Positions 24,824 to 33,556 of a stretch of 34,219 bases of DNA are shown here, one piece after another. The position numbers were made by a program, and so were the translations under genes. The stretch is taken from contig JFBG01000054.1 in assembly GCA_000583135.1 (NCBI GenBank), forward strand, positions 1 through 34,219, in the 5' to 3' direction. Within the stretch, counting starts at the first letter, position 1. Every line of letters starts with the position of its first letter. Under the pieces are notes generated by a model. That model did not search any database. It was not told where the DNA came from and saw nothing but the letters and a program-made list of their open reading frames with translations. The stretch comes from Thioalkalivibrio sp. HK1. GTDB taxonomy: Bacteria; Pseudomonadota; Gammaproteobacteria; HK1.

Positions 24824-27187
24824 TCAAACCATCTCTTGGGGATCGACATCGACCGACCAGCGCACCCGGCGAGCCGAAGGCAAGGCCTCCAAGGTCTCGA
24901 TCCAAGGGCCGAGAAAACGCTGCAAGGCGGAGCGGGAGGAGGCTTCGATCAGAAGCTGGGTGCGCCAACGTCCGGCCCGACGCTCCATCGGAGCGGGGGC
25001 CGGACCGAGAATCGAGATCCCGGTCGGAGCCCGAGCCCGGCCCCCGGCGGCCGCCTCTTTGAGAAAGACCTCCGGGAAACGCCTTTGCATCGCCTCCGCC
25101 CGCACCAGCGCCAGATTCGCATAAGGCGGCAGGTGAGCGCGCCGCCGCTCATCGAGCGCACCGTCGCAAAAGGTCCGATAACCCTCGAGGATCAAACCGC
25201 GCAGGAGGGGATGTTGGGGGTGGTGGGTCTGCAAGATCACCCTTCCGGGTCGATCGCCTCGTCCGGCGCGTCCTGCTACTTGGATCAGCAGCTGGGCCAT
25301 CCGCTCCGTGGATCGGAAATCGACGCCGAAAAGTCCGCCGTCGGCATCCAAAATCGCGACCACGGTGACATTCGGGAAATGGTGTCCCTTGGCGAGCATT
25401 TGCGTGCCCACCAAGGCATCGACCTCCCCCGAATGCACCTGCGCCAGCAAGGATTCCAAGGCCCCCCGCCTCCTTGTGCTATCGCGATCCATGCGCGCCA
25501 CCCGCAAGCCCTCGATCCTCGCCTCCAAGGCTTGGGCCACCCGCTCGGTCCCGATCCCCAAACTGCGCAGATCCTCGCAACCGCATTCGGGGCAGGCAAG
25601 AAGGAGGGGCTGCTCGAAAAAGCAGTGGTGACAGCGCAAGCGGCGATCGGCATGGTGCAGCACCAGTTGGGCGTCGCAGCGGGAGCAATCGGCGATCCAG
25701 CCGCAGCCATGACATAGATAGCGAGGGGCGTAGCCGCGGCGATTGACGAAGAGCAAGACCTGCTCACGGCGGGATCGGGCATCCTCGATGGCCTCGATCA
25801 GGGGATCGCTCAACCCTTGGGCGAAGGGACGGGAACGCAAATCGACGACATCGATACGAGGCATCCGCGCATGTCCTGCGCGATGCGAAAGCACCAAGTG
25901 CCGGTAGCGCCCCCGCCGGACATTCTCGATCGCCTCCAAGGACGGGGTGGCGCTGGCGAGCACGACGGGAACGCCGACATTGCGCGCCCGCATCACCGCC
26001 AGATCGCGAGCGGAGTAGCGAAAGCCCTCTTGCTGTTTATAGGAGAGATCGTGCTCTTCGTCGACCACGATCAATCCGGGGCGGGCAAGGGGGACGAAGA
26101 CCGCCGAGCGCGTTCCCACCACCACTTGGGCCTGGCCGTCGCGGGCGCTGGTCCATGCGGCCAGGCGTTCGCCATCGGAAAGCCCTGAATGAAGGGTTTG
26201 CACTTGGCAGGAAAGGCGCTCGCCGAAGCGGGCGATGAGCTGCGGGGTCAGGCCGATTTCGGGGATCAATACCAGCGCTTGGCGTCCGGCGGCCACCACT
26301 TCCTCGATCGCCCGAAGATACACCTCGGTCTTGCCGCTGCCGGTCACCCCCTCCAACAAGAAGGGGGCGAAAAGCCCGATTTGGGCCGATATCGCATCGG
26401 CGGCATCGATCTGATCGGCATTCATCCGCAAGGGGGAAGGGGTGAGATCGCAAGGCTTTGCCTGGGGCTGCGCAAGACGGGGAATCTCGGCATGAGGGAC
26501 GGGGGTCTTGCGCAAATCGCATTTCTTTCCCGCTGCGGCATCGGTTCTTTCGATCCCCTCGTCTCGTTCTCGCACCACGGTGCCCTTGTCGATCAACGCC
26601 TGCAATGGGCGGCGCCAGTTGGGAATTCCGGCCTCGACGAAAGCCTCTTTGAGCGCCTGTTCCCGAACCCGATTCCCGCCGGCCCTCTCGCCGGCATGAT
26701 CCCGGATCAGGCGCAACAAGCGCTCTTGCACCGGGGCGGCGGATAGGCTCGATTCATGGAGGGCTCGCTCGCCGGCGACGGTGATCGAGTACTCGGGATC
26801 GCAGGCGAAGGCATGCAGCCCCCTTCCCATACGCAGCAAGCGAGGCAGGGTGCCGACGACGACCTCCCCCACCGGATGCTGAAAATAGCCGCTCGCCCAT
26901 CGCAGAAGATCGAGCATCGATTGGTCAAGCAAGGGCTCTTCGTCGAGCACATCGAGCACCCGCTTGAGTTTGGTGATCGGCAAATCGCTTTTTCGGGCGA
27001 TCCCGATCACGATTCCGATGGCGGCGGTGCGCCCGAAAGGCACTCGCACCCGCATTCCGCTGCGAATCGGGAACGATCCGGGGATCGCCAAGGGGGGGAG
27101 ATAGTCGAAATGGCGCCGCAGCGGGGTCGGCACCGCCACTTGGATGATGGCCTCGGCCATCACCGTCGTCTTTGCAAGGCGGTGCAT
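24824..27187 (-). CDS. priA: Primosomal protein N' (replication restart helicase PriA)
   Basis: A 787-residue superfamily 2 helicase that recognises stalled forks and reloads the replicative helicase. Seen: an N-terminal 3' DNA-binding domain (VAVPTPLRRHFDYLPP), Walker A GVTGSGKT with Lys286, the DEEH box, SATPS, and eight Cys in the zinc module (CHGCGWIADCSRCDAQ, CHHC, CPECGC), then GTQMLAKGHHFPNVT and QVAGRAGRGDRPG. E. coli PriA is 732 residues, so this one has about 55 extra, mainly before Walker A, including a charged segment with EGIERTDAAAGKK. The frame is open far upstream, but the ATG at 27187 has AAGGAG at 27195-27200 and shares its A with the stop of the upstream gene (TGATG), so they are coupled. 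Confidence 0.97.
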   Translation of the reverse strand: MHRLAKTTVMAEAIIQVAVPTPLRRHFDYLPPLAIPGSFPIRSGMRVRVPFGRTAAIGIVIGIARKSDLPITKLKRVLDVLDEEPLLDQSMLDLLRWASGYFQHPVGEVVVGTLPRLLRMGRGLHAFACDPEYSITVAGERALHESSLSAAPVQERLLRLIRDHAGERAGGNRVREQALKEAFVEAGIPNWRRPLQALIDKGTVVRERDEGIERTDAAAGKKCDLRKTPVPHAEIPRLAQPQAKPCDLTPSPLRMNADQIDAADAISAQIGLFAPFLLEGVTGSGKTEVYLRAIEEVVAAGRQALVLIPEIGLTPQLIARFGERLSCQVQTLHSGLSDGERLAAWTSARDGQAQVVVGTRSAVFVPLARPGLIVVDEEHDLSYKQQEGFRYSARDLAVMRARNVGVPVVLASATPSLEAIENVRRGRYRHLVLSHRAGHARMPRIDVVDLRSRPFAQGLSDPLIEAIEDARSRREQVLLFVNRRGYAPRYLCHGCGWIADCSRCDAQLVLHHADRRLRCHHCFFEQPLLLACPECGCEDLRSLGIGTERVAQALEARIEGLRVARMDRDSTRRRGALESLLAQVHSGEVDALVGTQMLAKGHHFPNVTVVAILDADGGLFGVDFRSTERMAQLLIQVAGRAGRGDRPGRVILQTHHPQHPLLRGLILEGYRTFCDGALDERRRAHLPPYANLALVRAEAMQRRFPEVFLKEAAAGGRARAPTGISILGPAPAPMERRAGRWRTQLLIEASSRSALQRFLGPWIETLEALPSARRVRWSVDVDPQEMV

Positions 27188-27825
27188 CAAGGCGCTCCTT
27201 CGTAGGATTGCGAGCCTTCGCCGGGCGAGGGGAATTCCGCCAACAGAGCCGCCACCGCTGAGATCTTGGCGCGCCGCACCGGACGGTTGTCCACCGATCC
27301 CAGCGGAACGCGCCGATGCAATCGGCCCGAAAAGACGATCAAGGTGATCGGCATGTCCTTGGAAGAAAAGAGAAATGCGGGCAGGGATACGACATCGCCC
27401 CCGGCATCGAAGCGAAGCCGGGCCTCGCTCTCCCGGTAGCGGATACGGCGCTCGATCAAAAAGAGCGCGACCTCCTCCGGCGGATCGCAAAAAAGATGGA
27501 GGCATATTTCACTGTGGTGGTCGACATCGCCTTCGAGGACCTGGCCGACCAAACGCGGACCGAAGGGTTCGAGCAACTGCATCGTTTCGAGGGCGCATCG
27601 ACGCAAGCCCTCCAAACGCCCTTGCCCTTCGTCATCGAAAATCCGCCGACGCTCGATCCTCGCATCCTCGATCTCGCGATTGCGCGGTAACCCCGAAGGC
27701 TTGGTACGAAGACGCTGCGCCGCCTTGAGTTTGGCCATTCGGTGATCGAGGCTACCGCTTTCGATCATCCACTTGGCCGCTTCCTCGGCGATGCGCTGTC
27801 GATTCCGGTTCTGCTTCGTATTCAT
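27187..27825 (-). CDS. Conserved hypothetical protein upstream of priA
   Basis: A 212-residue protein beginning MNTKQNRNRQRIAEEAAKWM. The pattern (RQRIAEEAA, a helical N-terminal half, CLHLFCDPPEEVALFLIE, LRFDAGGD, then PITLIVFSG and RAKISAVAALL) matches a family I recall from gammaproteobacteria. It is annotated only as hypothetical or nucleotidyltransferase-like, sometimes wrongly as a UDP-N-acetylmuramate-alanine ligase. The second half (strand-turn-strand with H, D and E residues) could be a nucleotidyltransferase-type fold, but I see no complete catalytic motif. GGAG at 27835-27838 precedes the ATG by 9 nt. The stop overlaps the priA start by one base, so equal synthesis and a link to DNA maintenance are plausible but unproven. 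Confidence 0.85.
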   Translation of the reverse strand: MNTKQNRNRQRIAEEAAKWMIESGSLDHRMAKLKAAQRLRTKPSGLPRNREIEDARIERRRIFDDEGQGRLEGLRRCALETMQLLEPFGPRLVGQVLEGDVDHHSEICLHLFCDPPEEVALFLIERRIRYRESEARLRFDAGGDVVSLPAFLFSSKDMPITLIVFSGRLHRRVPLGSVDNRPVRRAKISAVAALLAEFPSPGEGSQSYEGAP

Positions 27826-28293
27826 CGCAAGAGACTCCGAAGGATCCCGTTCGACCCTTCAAACGATGATCGAGATGCCGACGATGCGATCCCTTGGATC
27901 GCTATCGACCGATTCGAATATCGATGCCCGCTATCAAAGACTCTCTTTCGATCATTGACCACGAGGAGCATCATTTGTTCAATTCATGGCGGGTTTTTTT
28001 CGATCCGCCGGCGATCCTCCCCATCTCCCCTCGGATATCGTCCGATCCCGAGAAATCGGCGAGGGGGCGAGCGGGGAAGAACGAGGATCGATCTCCGATG
28101 ACATGCTCCGACGATCGGCATCGTCTTTTCTTTGCGCCCCGCTCTCTTTGCACCATCCTTATCTTTGCGCCCTCGACCGAGGGTTTAGAATCCGAATCAA
28201 GTATCCGGATCGAGGGCTCGATCCATCGTTTGGATGATCGGTGATCCGGGCAAAAGATCGGATGATTTCAAAAGCGCAAGGAGGGAAGCGGTC
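27826..28293. other. 468-bp divergent gap with a TTTGCGC repeat tract
   Basis: This lies between the hypothetical gene upstream of priA (minus) and the NnrU-family gene (plus). Open frames exist but look random and lack ribosome-binding sites. A tract at 28124-28172 contains three TTTGCGC/TTTGCAC motifs. A run of seven T lies near 28000. I see no confident promoter pair, though promoters for both neighbours must lie here. Confidence 0.5.
28124..28172 (+). repeat. CTTTGCGC-type intergenic repeat tract
   Basis: Three spaced copies of TTTGCRC: TTTCTTTGCGCCCC at about 28127-28140, CTCTCTTTGCACC at about 28142-28154 and ATCTTTGCGCCCTC at about 28161-28174. It resembles the tract at 3499-3530 and the reversed copy at 33518-33537, all between genes. 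Confidence 0.55.
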
Positions 28294-28863
28294 ATGACAT
28301 CGTTGATCATCGGATTGGTGCTCTTTTTAGGTGTCCATTCGGTTTCGATCGTCGCCCCGGCGTGGCGAGATCGCACCGCCGAGCGCTTGGGTCATGGTTG
28401 GCGGGCGATCTACAGCGTGATCTCCATCATCGGCTTCGTGCTGATCATCAACGGATACGGGGATGCAAGAGCCGAGGGTGTCTACCAACATTTTTGGGGA
28501 CCTTCTCCTTCGCTTTCCATCGTCTCCTCGTTGCTGATGCTCTTCGTCTTCCCCTTGTTCCTGGCGGCCTATTTCCCGGGGCGCATCAAGGCTCGAATCA
28601 AGCATCCGATGCTGGCGGCGACCAAGGTCTGGGCTTTCGCCCATTTGCTGGCCAACGGCACCGCGCCGGATCTGCTGCTCTTCGGAGGGTTTTTGGTGTG
28701 GTCGGTGGGCGATCTCCTCTCGATGAGATACCGCACCCCTCGCGCCATCCCCGCATTGCCGCCCAAACCTCTCAACGATGTGATCGTGATCGTCGGCGGA
28801 CTTGCACTCTATGCGCTCTTCGTCTTCTTGCACCCGCTTCTGATCGGCGTTCCCGTCGGATGA
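28294..28863 (+). CDS. NnrU-family integral membrane protein
   Basis: A 189-residue protein with five or six transmembrane segments. Family marks seen: FLGVHSVSIVAPAWRDRTAERLG at the N-terminus, GWRAIYSVISIIGFVLIINGYG, then HPMLAATKVWAFAHLLANG and LLLFGGFLVWSVGDLLSMR. NnrU was named from nitric-oxide-related genes of denitrifiers. The plant and algal relative Z-ISO is a haem-dependent carotene isomerase, so a haem-binding redox or isomerase role is possible, with His28 or so and the HLL His as candidate ligands. No denitrification genes are nearby. AAGGAGGG at 28278-28285 sets the ATG at 28294; a longer frame from 28234 is rejected. The gene converges on polB, with a terminator between. Confidence 0.85.
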   Translation: MTSLIIGLVLFLGVHSVSIVAPAWRDRTAERLGHGWRAIYSVISIIGFVLIINGYGDARAEGVYQHFWGPSPSLSIVSSLLMLFVFPLFLAAYFPGRIKARIKHPMLAATKVWAFAHLLANGTAPDLLLFGGFLVWSVGDLLSMRYRTPRAIPALPPKPLNDVIVIVGGLALYALFVFLHPLLIGVPVG

Positions 28864-28897
28864 TCGATGAACCTCGGGGCAAGGTCTCTTCGTGCCG

Positions 28898-28933
28898 AAA
28901 GCGCAATCGCCGATGCTTGAGCGATGCGCTTTT
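28898..28933. terminator. Bidirectional intrinsic terminator between nnrU-like gene and polB
   Basis: The stem arms are AAAGCGCAATCGC (28898-28910) and GCGATGCGCTTT (28921-28933), perfect except for one bulged A, with a 10-base loop. The A-tract before and T-tract after the stem let it work in both directions, which suits the two convergent 3' ends at 28863 and 28966. Confidence 0.65.
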
Positions 28934-28965
28934 CAGATCTTCGCCTTGCGAGATCGACGACGCCC

Positions 28966-31275
28966 TCAATCGAAGATCGCCATTTGCCGATCGGTGATCG
29001 CCTCGAAACTCGTATCCAAAAAATGCAGCACCCCGTCGGCGGCGGGGGCGAGTTGGCGGCTTCGATAATGTTCGTAATCCGGACGAGGCAAGGGATGGCC
29101 CGGCCGAACCGGCTCCGGGCCGTTCGAAGTAACGATATAGCGCACATGGCGCAGTCTTTTTTCCGTGCCGAGCTTGCGCGCCGCCTGTACGTGGGGCGGA
29201 GCGTTGCGGGTGTACTCCGATAGCCGGCGTCGCAAGCGCTTGCGGTAGACCAAGGATTCATCGTGCAGTCCTTGGAGCATTTCCTCGGCGATTGAGCGAA
29301 TGTAGTCCTCGAAGGGCTCGCCGATGAAGACTCGCCGGTAGAGTTCTCTTTGGAAACTGCGGGCCAGCGGCGTCCAATCGGTGCGTACGCTCTCGAGACC
29401 TTTGAAGATCAGCTCGTATTCGCCCTCGGCGTTGCGTATCAAGCCCGCATAGCGCTTCTTGCTGCCGGCGACGTCGCCTCGAACGGTGGGCATCAGGAAT
29501 TTCAGGAAATGGGTCTCGAATTCGATCTCGAGATGGCATTCGAGTCCATGCTCCTGGCGGATCGAACGCTTCCACTTTTCATTGAGTTTCGATGACAGGC
29601 GGGATCCGCAAACCCCCGCTTTTTCCTCGCTGACTTGCGATCCGAGCAATACGAAGAGCGAATCCGTATCGCCGTAGATCACGTTCAATCCTTCCCCTTC
29701 GATCGCATCCCGGGTCCGGCGGATGATTTCATGACCGCGCCGGGTGATGCTGCTGGCAAGGCGCGTATCGCGAAAACGGCAACCGGCGGCTCCCAAGATT
29801 CCATAGAAAGAGTTCATCAGGATCTTGGTGGCCTGCGACATCGCCCCGTCGCCTTTGGCCTTGGCCCGGTCTCGCTCATCCCACAAGTCCTGCACGATCC
29901 CCGGCAGGATCGCCCCCTTGCGAGCGAAGGATGCGCCGGCGAAGCCCTCGATCCGATCCTCGCCCGGGGCATGCAGGGCATAAGGGTCGATGCCGAAGGT
30001 GCGGATGATGCTCGGATAGAGGCTTTTGAAATCCAAAACCAGGACGTTATCGTAAATACCGGGCTTGGAATCCAATACATAGCCCCCGGGGCTTTCCCCG
30101 ACGGGAGCGCCGGCGGCATCGGGAGCCACCCTTCCCGCCCGATGCAGCCGCGGCAGATAGAGGTTGTCGAAGGCGGCGACCGACCCCCCGTAGCGATCCA
30201 TCCCGAGCCCCGTCAACTCCGCCCGTCGCATCGAGAATTCGACCAGATCCGTGCGCTCGAAGATCGCGTCCACCAAGCGACAATCCTCGATGTTGTAGGC
30301 CGCAAGGCGAGGGCGATCATGCCGGTAGAGGTGGCTGATCTTCGATACCCGATCCTCCACCTGATCGATCCTCTTGCCCTTTCCCAAGAGCGCGCGCGCC
30401 ACGGATTCGAGATCGAAGGATTCGAAGGACCAAAATGCCCCGCGCAGGCTCTCGATGCCGTCGAGGACCACCCGCCCGGGGATGCGGGCGATATGCAATG
30501 CCGAACGATCGCCGGGGCGCAGCACCACCGATCGCTCGCCGCCTCGCGCAAGGTCGAAGGGTATCGAAAGTCGCTCGCAGCGACGGGCGATGAAATCGAG
30601 ATCGAAGGCGACCACGCTCCAGCCGATGATCATGTCGGGGTCGTGCTCGGCGAACCAAGCGAAAAGGCGATGCAGCAATTCGCGCTCGTCGATGAAGACC
30701 TCCACCTTGACATCGTCGCAATGCACCGGCTTGTCGCTGACCATCAACACCCGCTCGTCCGCCTTCGAAGACAGCGCCACCGAATAAAGCGCTCCGTCCA
30801 GGCCCTCGGTCTCTATATCGAGCGACACTCGAGTCGGGGGGCGGCGATAATCGTCTTTTCGAACCGCCGGATTGCGCATCTCCAAATAGCCATTGCGCCG
30901 CACCGTTCGACCTCGAGCGGCAAAACCTGCGGTGATGAAACGCTCCATCAAGAAACGATCCACCGGTTTGATATCCGATTCGAAGGTCTCGATACCCAAA
31001 CCCTGCAGTTTGGATCGCATCTCGATCAGATCGCTTTGCCGACGGAAATAGAGCCCGTCGACGTCGACACCGGCAAAGGTCGAAAGCGTCAGCGAGCGCC
31101 GCTTGCATCCGCCTTCGATCGCTTGCGTGGAGCCGGGGATGAAGAAAACCGCATCCTCTTGGTTCAACAAAATACGCAAAGGACCGGCATCGGTGGTCGC
31201 CCACAAGGAGATCTCAAGCCCTTTCGGGGTATCTCGCCAGTGTCGAGTCAGCAAAAACGCTCGCAGTGTTTGCAT
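28966..31275 (-). CDS. polB: DNA polymerase II (family B)
   Basis: A 769-residue family B polymerase with proofreading domain, close to the 783 residues of E. coli Pol II. The exonuclease domain has the ExoI segment VSLDIETEGLDGALYS and the ExoII-type IIGWSVVAFDLDFIARR. The palm has motif A DFKSLYPSIIRTFGIDP, motif B KILMNSFYGILGA and motif C YGDTDS with catalytic Asp at 536 and 538. All catalytic acids are present. In E. coli it is damage-inducible and acts in translesion synthesis and restart. I saw no LexA-type CTG-N10-CAG box upstream, so SOS control is not supported here. The ATG at 31275 lacks a clear Shine-Dalgarno. An intrinsic terminator for the same strand lies just 75 bp upstream (31351-31376). 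Confidence 0.96.
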   Translation of the reverse strand: MQTLRAFLLTRHWRDTPKGLEISLWATTDAGPLRILLNQEDAVFFIPGSTQAIEGGCKRRSLTLSTFAGVDVDGLYFRRQSDLIEMRSKLQGLGIETFESDIKPVDRFLMERFITAGFAARGRTVRRNGYLEMRNPAVRKDDYRRPPTRVSLDIETEGLDGALYSVALSSKADERVLMVSDKPVHCDDVKVEVFIDERELLHRLFAWFAEHDPDMIIGWSVVAFDLDFIARRCERLSIPFDLARGGERSVVLRPGDRSALHIARIPGRVVLDGIESLRGAFWSFESFDLESVARALLGKGKRIDQVEDRVSKISHLYRHDRPRLAAYNIEDCRLVDAIFERTDLVEFSMRRAELTGLGMDRYGGSVAAFDNLYLPRLHRAGRVAPDAAGAPVGESPGGYVLDSKPGIYDNVLVLDFKSLYPSIIRTFGIDPYALHAPGEDRIEGFAGASFARKGAILPGIVQDLWDERDRAKAKGDGAMSQATKILMNSFYGILGAAGCRFRDTRLASSITRRGHEIIRRTRDAIEGEGLNVIYGDTDSLFVLLGSQVSEEKAGVCGSRLSSKLNEKWKRSIRQEHGLECHLEIEFETHFLKFLMPTVRGDVAGSKKRYAGLIRNAEGEYELIFKGLESVRTDWTPLARSFQRELYRRVFIGEPFEDYIRSIAEEMLQGLHDESLVYRKRLRRRLSEYTRNAPPHVQAARKLGTEKRLRHVRYIVTSNGPEPVRPGHPLPRPDYEHYRSRQLAPAADGVLHFLDTSFEAITDRQMAIFD

Positions 31276-31659
31276 GGTCGTTCTTCGTCAACCGCCGGTA
31301 CTTAAGTTCGAGGATTCGCCGGATATTATGTTCATTGTCATCTTATATCGAAAAAAACGACCGCTTGGAAGCGGTCTGCGCAAACCATCGGTGCCCGCCG
31401 ATCCCTTGCGGCCGGTCCTTTTCGAAAAAGACGCTCCATCGATCGTGAAAAAACGAAAAACCTTCGATTTTTTGCATAAAAAAGCGAAAAAAATCCGAAA
31501 CATCCTTTATTATCAAGGGATTCTTGTGCGATACTCCCATCGATAGTTCACGACGGTATCATCGGGCTTTACGATCTTTTCGGAACGATTCGATTTCTGC
31601 GATCCGGGCTTTGCACCTTCTTGCCGTCGAGTGCGGAATATTTTTATCTCTCGATACCC
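31276..31659. other. 384-bp divergent gap between polB and the SLC13 permease gene
   Basis: This contains the terminator at 31351-31376 and an AT-rich, homopolymer-rich patch at 31440-31520 with several runs of five to seven A (T on the minus strand), unlike the rest of the window. Candidate promoters: CATAAT near 31325-31335 on the minus strand for polB. No protein gene is supported. A small minus-strand RNA ending at the terminator is possible. Confidence 0.5.
31351..31376 (-). terminator. Intrinsic terminator upstream of polB
   Basis: Read on the minus strand: GACCGC, loop TTCCAA, GCGGTC, one G, then seven T. This is a textbook Rho-independent terminator and it points towards polB, yet no minus-strand protein gene precedes it before the divergent permease gene at 31660. 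It is either a leader attenuator of polB or the end of an unannotated small RNA. Confidence 0.75.
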
Positions 31660-33495
31660 ATGATGACCCCGATAGCCTTCACTCAGGACATGCTGGCCGT
31701 CCTTCTTATTTTGGGCCTCACGATCTATTTTTTCGTTTCGGAAGTGGTGCGGGTGGATGTCGCGGCCTTGATCATCTTGATCCTGATCGGGGTCACCGGG
31801 GTGGTCCCGGCCACCGAAATATTCGACGGTTTCGCCAGCAATGCGGTGATATCGATCATCGCGGTCATGATCATGGGCGGCGGTCTCGATCGCACGGGGA
31901 TCATGACCCAGCTGGCCTCGCGCATTTTGCGCATCGGCGGGCGGACCGAAAAACGCATCATCCCCATCATCTCCGGCACGGTGGGGGTGATCTCGAGCTT
32001 CATGCAAAATATCGGCGCCGCGGCCCTCTTTTTGCCGGTGGTCAGTCGCATTTCGGTCCGCGCGGAGATCCCCCTTTCTCGCCTGCTGATGCCGATGGGA
32101 TTTTCCGCCATTTTGGGCGGCACCATGACCATGGTCGGTTCCAGCCCGCTCATCTTGCTCAACGATCTGATCGCCAATGCCAATGCCCGCCTTCCCGCCG
32201 GGGTGGAGCCGATGGCCGCTTTCCATCTTTTCTCCGTCACCCCCATCGGCATGACGATGCTGATCGGGGGAATCGTCTATTTCATGCTCTTGGCCCCTCG
32301 ACTGCTGCCGGATACCCACGAGGCCACCGCCGATACCGCCTCCACCGCGAAATATTTCGAAGATCGCTACGGCGTCAATGGAATGATGTTCGAGGCCACC
32401 GTGCCCGCCGACAGCGCCTTGGTCGATAAAACCATTCGCGATGCCGAGAACGCCAAGGGGAATGTCTGGATCTTGGCGATTCGCTCGGGTAGAGAGACCG
32501 TTCTCGAACCCCCGATGGACTACACCATCCCCGCCGGCTCCACCCTCGCTCTGATGGGCGAAGCGGAGCAGGTGGAGGAGTTCGCCGAATCGACCGGCCT
32601 ACCCTTGGCCACCAACTTGGAAGTTTTTCTCGAAACGCTCAATCCCTCCCACTCCGGGATTTCGGAGATCGTGATCCCCCCGGCCTCGGAGATGGCGGGC
32701 CGGACGGTCCGGGAATTGCAGATGCGCAAGAACTACGGCATCCAAGTGTTGGCGATCCGGCGCCGGGAGGAGACCATCACCCACGATATCTCCCAAGTCT
32801 CGATCGAGGAAGGCGATACCCTCGTGCTGCACAGCGACTGGGAAGATCTGCATCGGCTGGCCCAGAATCGGTCGGTGGTCGTGGTAACCAACTACCCCCA
32901 CGAGGTGGTCCGCCCCAATCGCGTCTATCATGCCTTGGGGTTTTTCCTGCTGGCCATCGGTCTTGCGCTTTTCAGCGACATGCGCCTGTCCTTGGCGCTG
33001 CTGACCGGGGCGGTGGGGATGATCGCAAGCGGGGTGATCACCATCGACGAGGCCTATCAATCGGTCGGCTGGCAAAGCGTCTTCTTGCTCGCAAGCCTGC
33101 TGCCCTTGGGGATCGCCGTGGATACCACCGGGACCGCCGCTTGGATCGCGCAAATCACCCTGCAAGCGATGGGCGATGTCCCGATCTGGGTGCTGCAACT
33201 TGCGCTGGCGGCCTTGGCAACCGGTTTCACCTTGCTGATGTCCAATGTGGGAGCGACGGTGCTGCTGGTGCCCCTGGCCATCAATATCGCCTTGGGCGCC
33301 GGGGGCGATCCTGCGGTCTTCGCCTTGGTCGTGGCCTTGGCGGCCTCCAACTCCTTCATCATCCCCACCCATCAGGTCAACGCCTTGATCATGGGGCCGG
33401 GCGGCTATCGGGTGGCGGATTTCATGCGCGCCGGGGGCTTCATGACCCTGCTCTTTCTGGCTATCTTGATCCCGATGGTCAATCTGATCTTCTAG
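31660..33495 (+). CDS. SLC13-family permease with two RCK_C (TrkA_C) domains
   Basis: A 611-residue membrane protein. An N-terminal block of about five or six transmembrane segments (residues 9-220) carries the family segment SSFMQNIGAAALFLPV and SAILGGTMTMVGSSPLILLN. Two cytoplasmic RCK_C domains follow at about 240-315 and 332-410 (GMMFEATVPADSALVDKTIR; EIVIPPASEMAGRTVRELQM). A second membrane block repeats the first (FTLLMSNVGATVLLVPLAI, SNSFIIPTHQVNALIMGPGG). This layout is typical of sodium-coupled or sulfate/dicarboxylate-type permeases; the RCK_C domains probably sense a ligand. The substrate is unknown. No Shine-Dalgarno is seen: the ATG at 31660, the adjacent ATG at 31663 and an upstream in-frame TTG at 31621 are all possible starts, and I choose 31660 because the first membrane helix then starts normally. 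61 bp precede the next gene. Confidence 0.88.
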   Translation: MMTPIAFTQDMLAVLLILGLTIYFFVSEVVRVDVAALIILILIGVTGVVPATEIFDGFASNAVISIIAVMIMGGGLDRTGIMTQLASRILRIGGRTEKRIIPIISGTVGVISSFMQNIGAAALFLPVVSRISVRAEIPLSRLLMPMGFSAILGGTMTMVGSSPLILLNDLIANANARLPAGVEPMAAFHLFSVTPIGMTMLIGGIVYFMLLAPRLLPDTHEATADTASTAKYFEDRYGVNGMMFEATVPADSALVDKTIRDAENAKGNVWILAIRSGRETVLEPPMDYTIPAGSTLALMGEAEQVEEFAESTGLPLATNLEVFLETLNPSHSGISEIVIPPASEMAGRTVRELQMRKNYGIQVLAIRRREETITHDISQVSIEEGDTLVLHSDWEDLHRLAQNRSVVVVTNYPHEVVRPNRVYHALGFFLLAIGLALFSDMRLSLALLTGAVGMIASGVITIDEAYQSVGWQSVFLLASLLPLGIAVDTTGTAAWIAQITLQAMGDVPIWVLQLALAALATGFTLLMSNVGATVLLVPLAINIALGAGGDPAVFALVVALAASNSFIIPTHQVNALIMGPGGYRVADFMRAGGFMTLLFLAILIPMVNLIF

Positions 33496-33517
33496 CCGAT
33501 CGTCCGGCTGATCGGCC

Positions 33518-33537
33518 GGGCACAAAGAGCGCAAAGC
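33518..33537 (-). repeat. Reversed CTTTGCGC-type intergenic repeat
   Basis: On the minus strand this reads GGCTTTGCGCTCTTTGTGCC, the same pattern as the tracts at 3499-3530 and 28124-28172. It lies in the 61-bp spacer between the permease and the SMP-30-like gene. Confidence 0.5.
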
Positions 33538-33556
33538 CGATCGAAAAGGAGCCTTC

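Noticed and set aside
31276..31350. LexA/SOS box controlling polB
   Set aside because: No CTG-N10-CAG-like palindrome was found between the terminator and the polB start.
33495..33516. GCCGATC/GATCGGC hairpin after the SLC13 permease
   Set aside because: A 7-bp stem overlapping the stop codon without a T-run; too weak to call a terminator.
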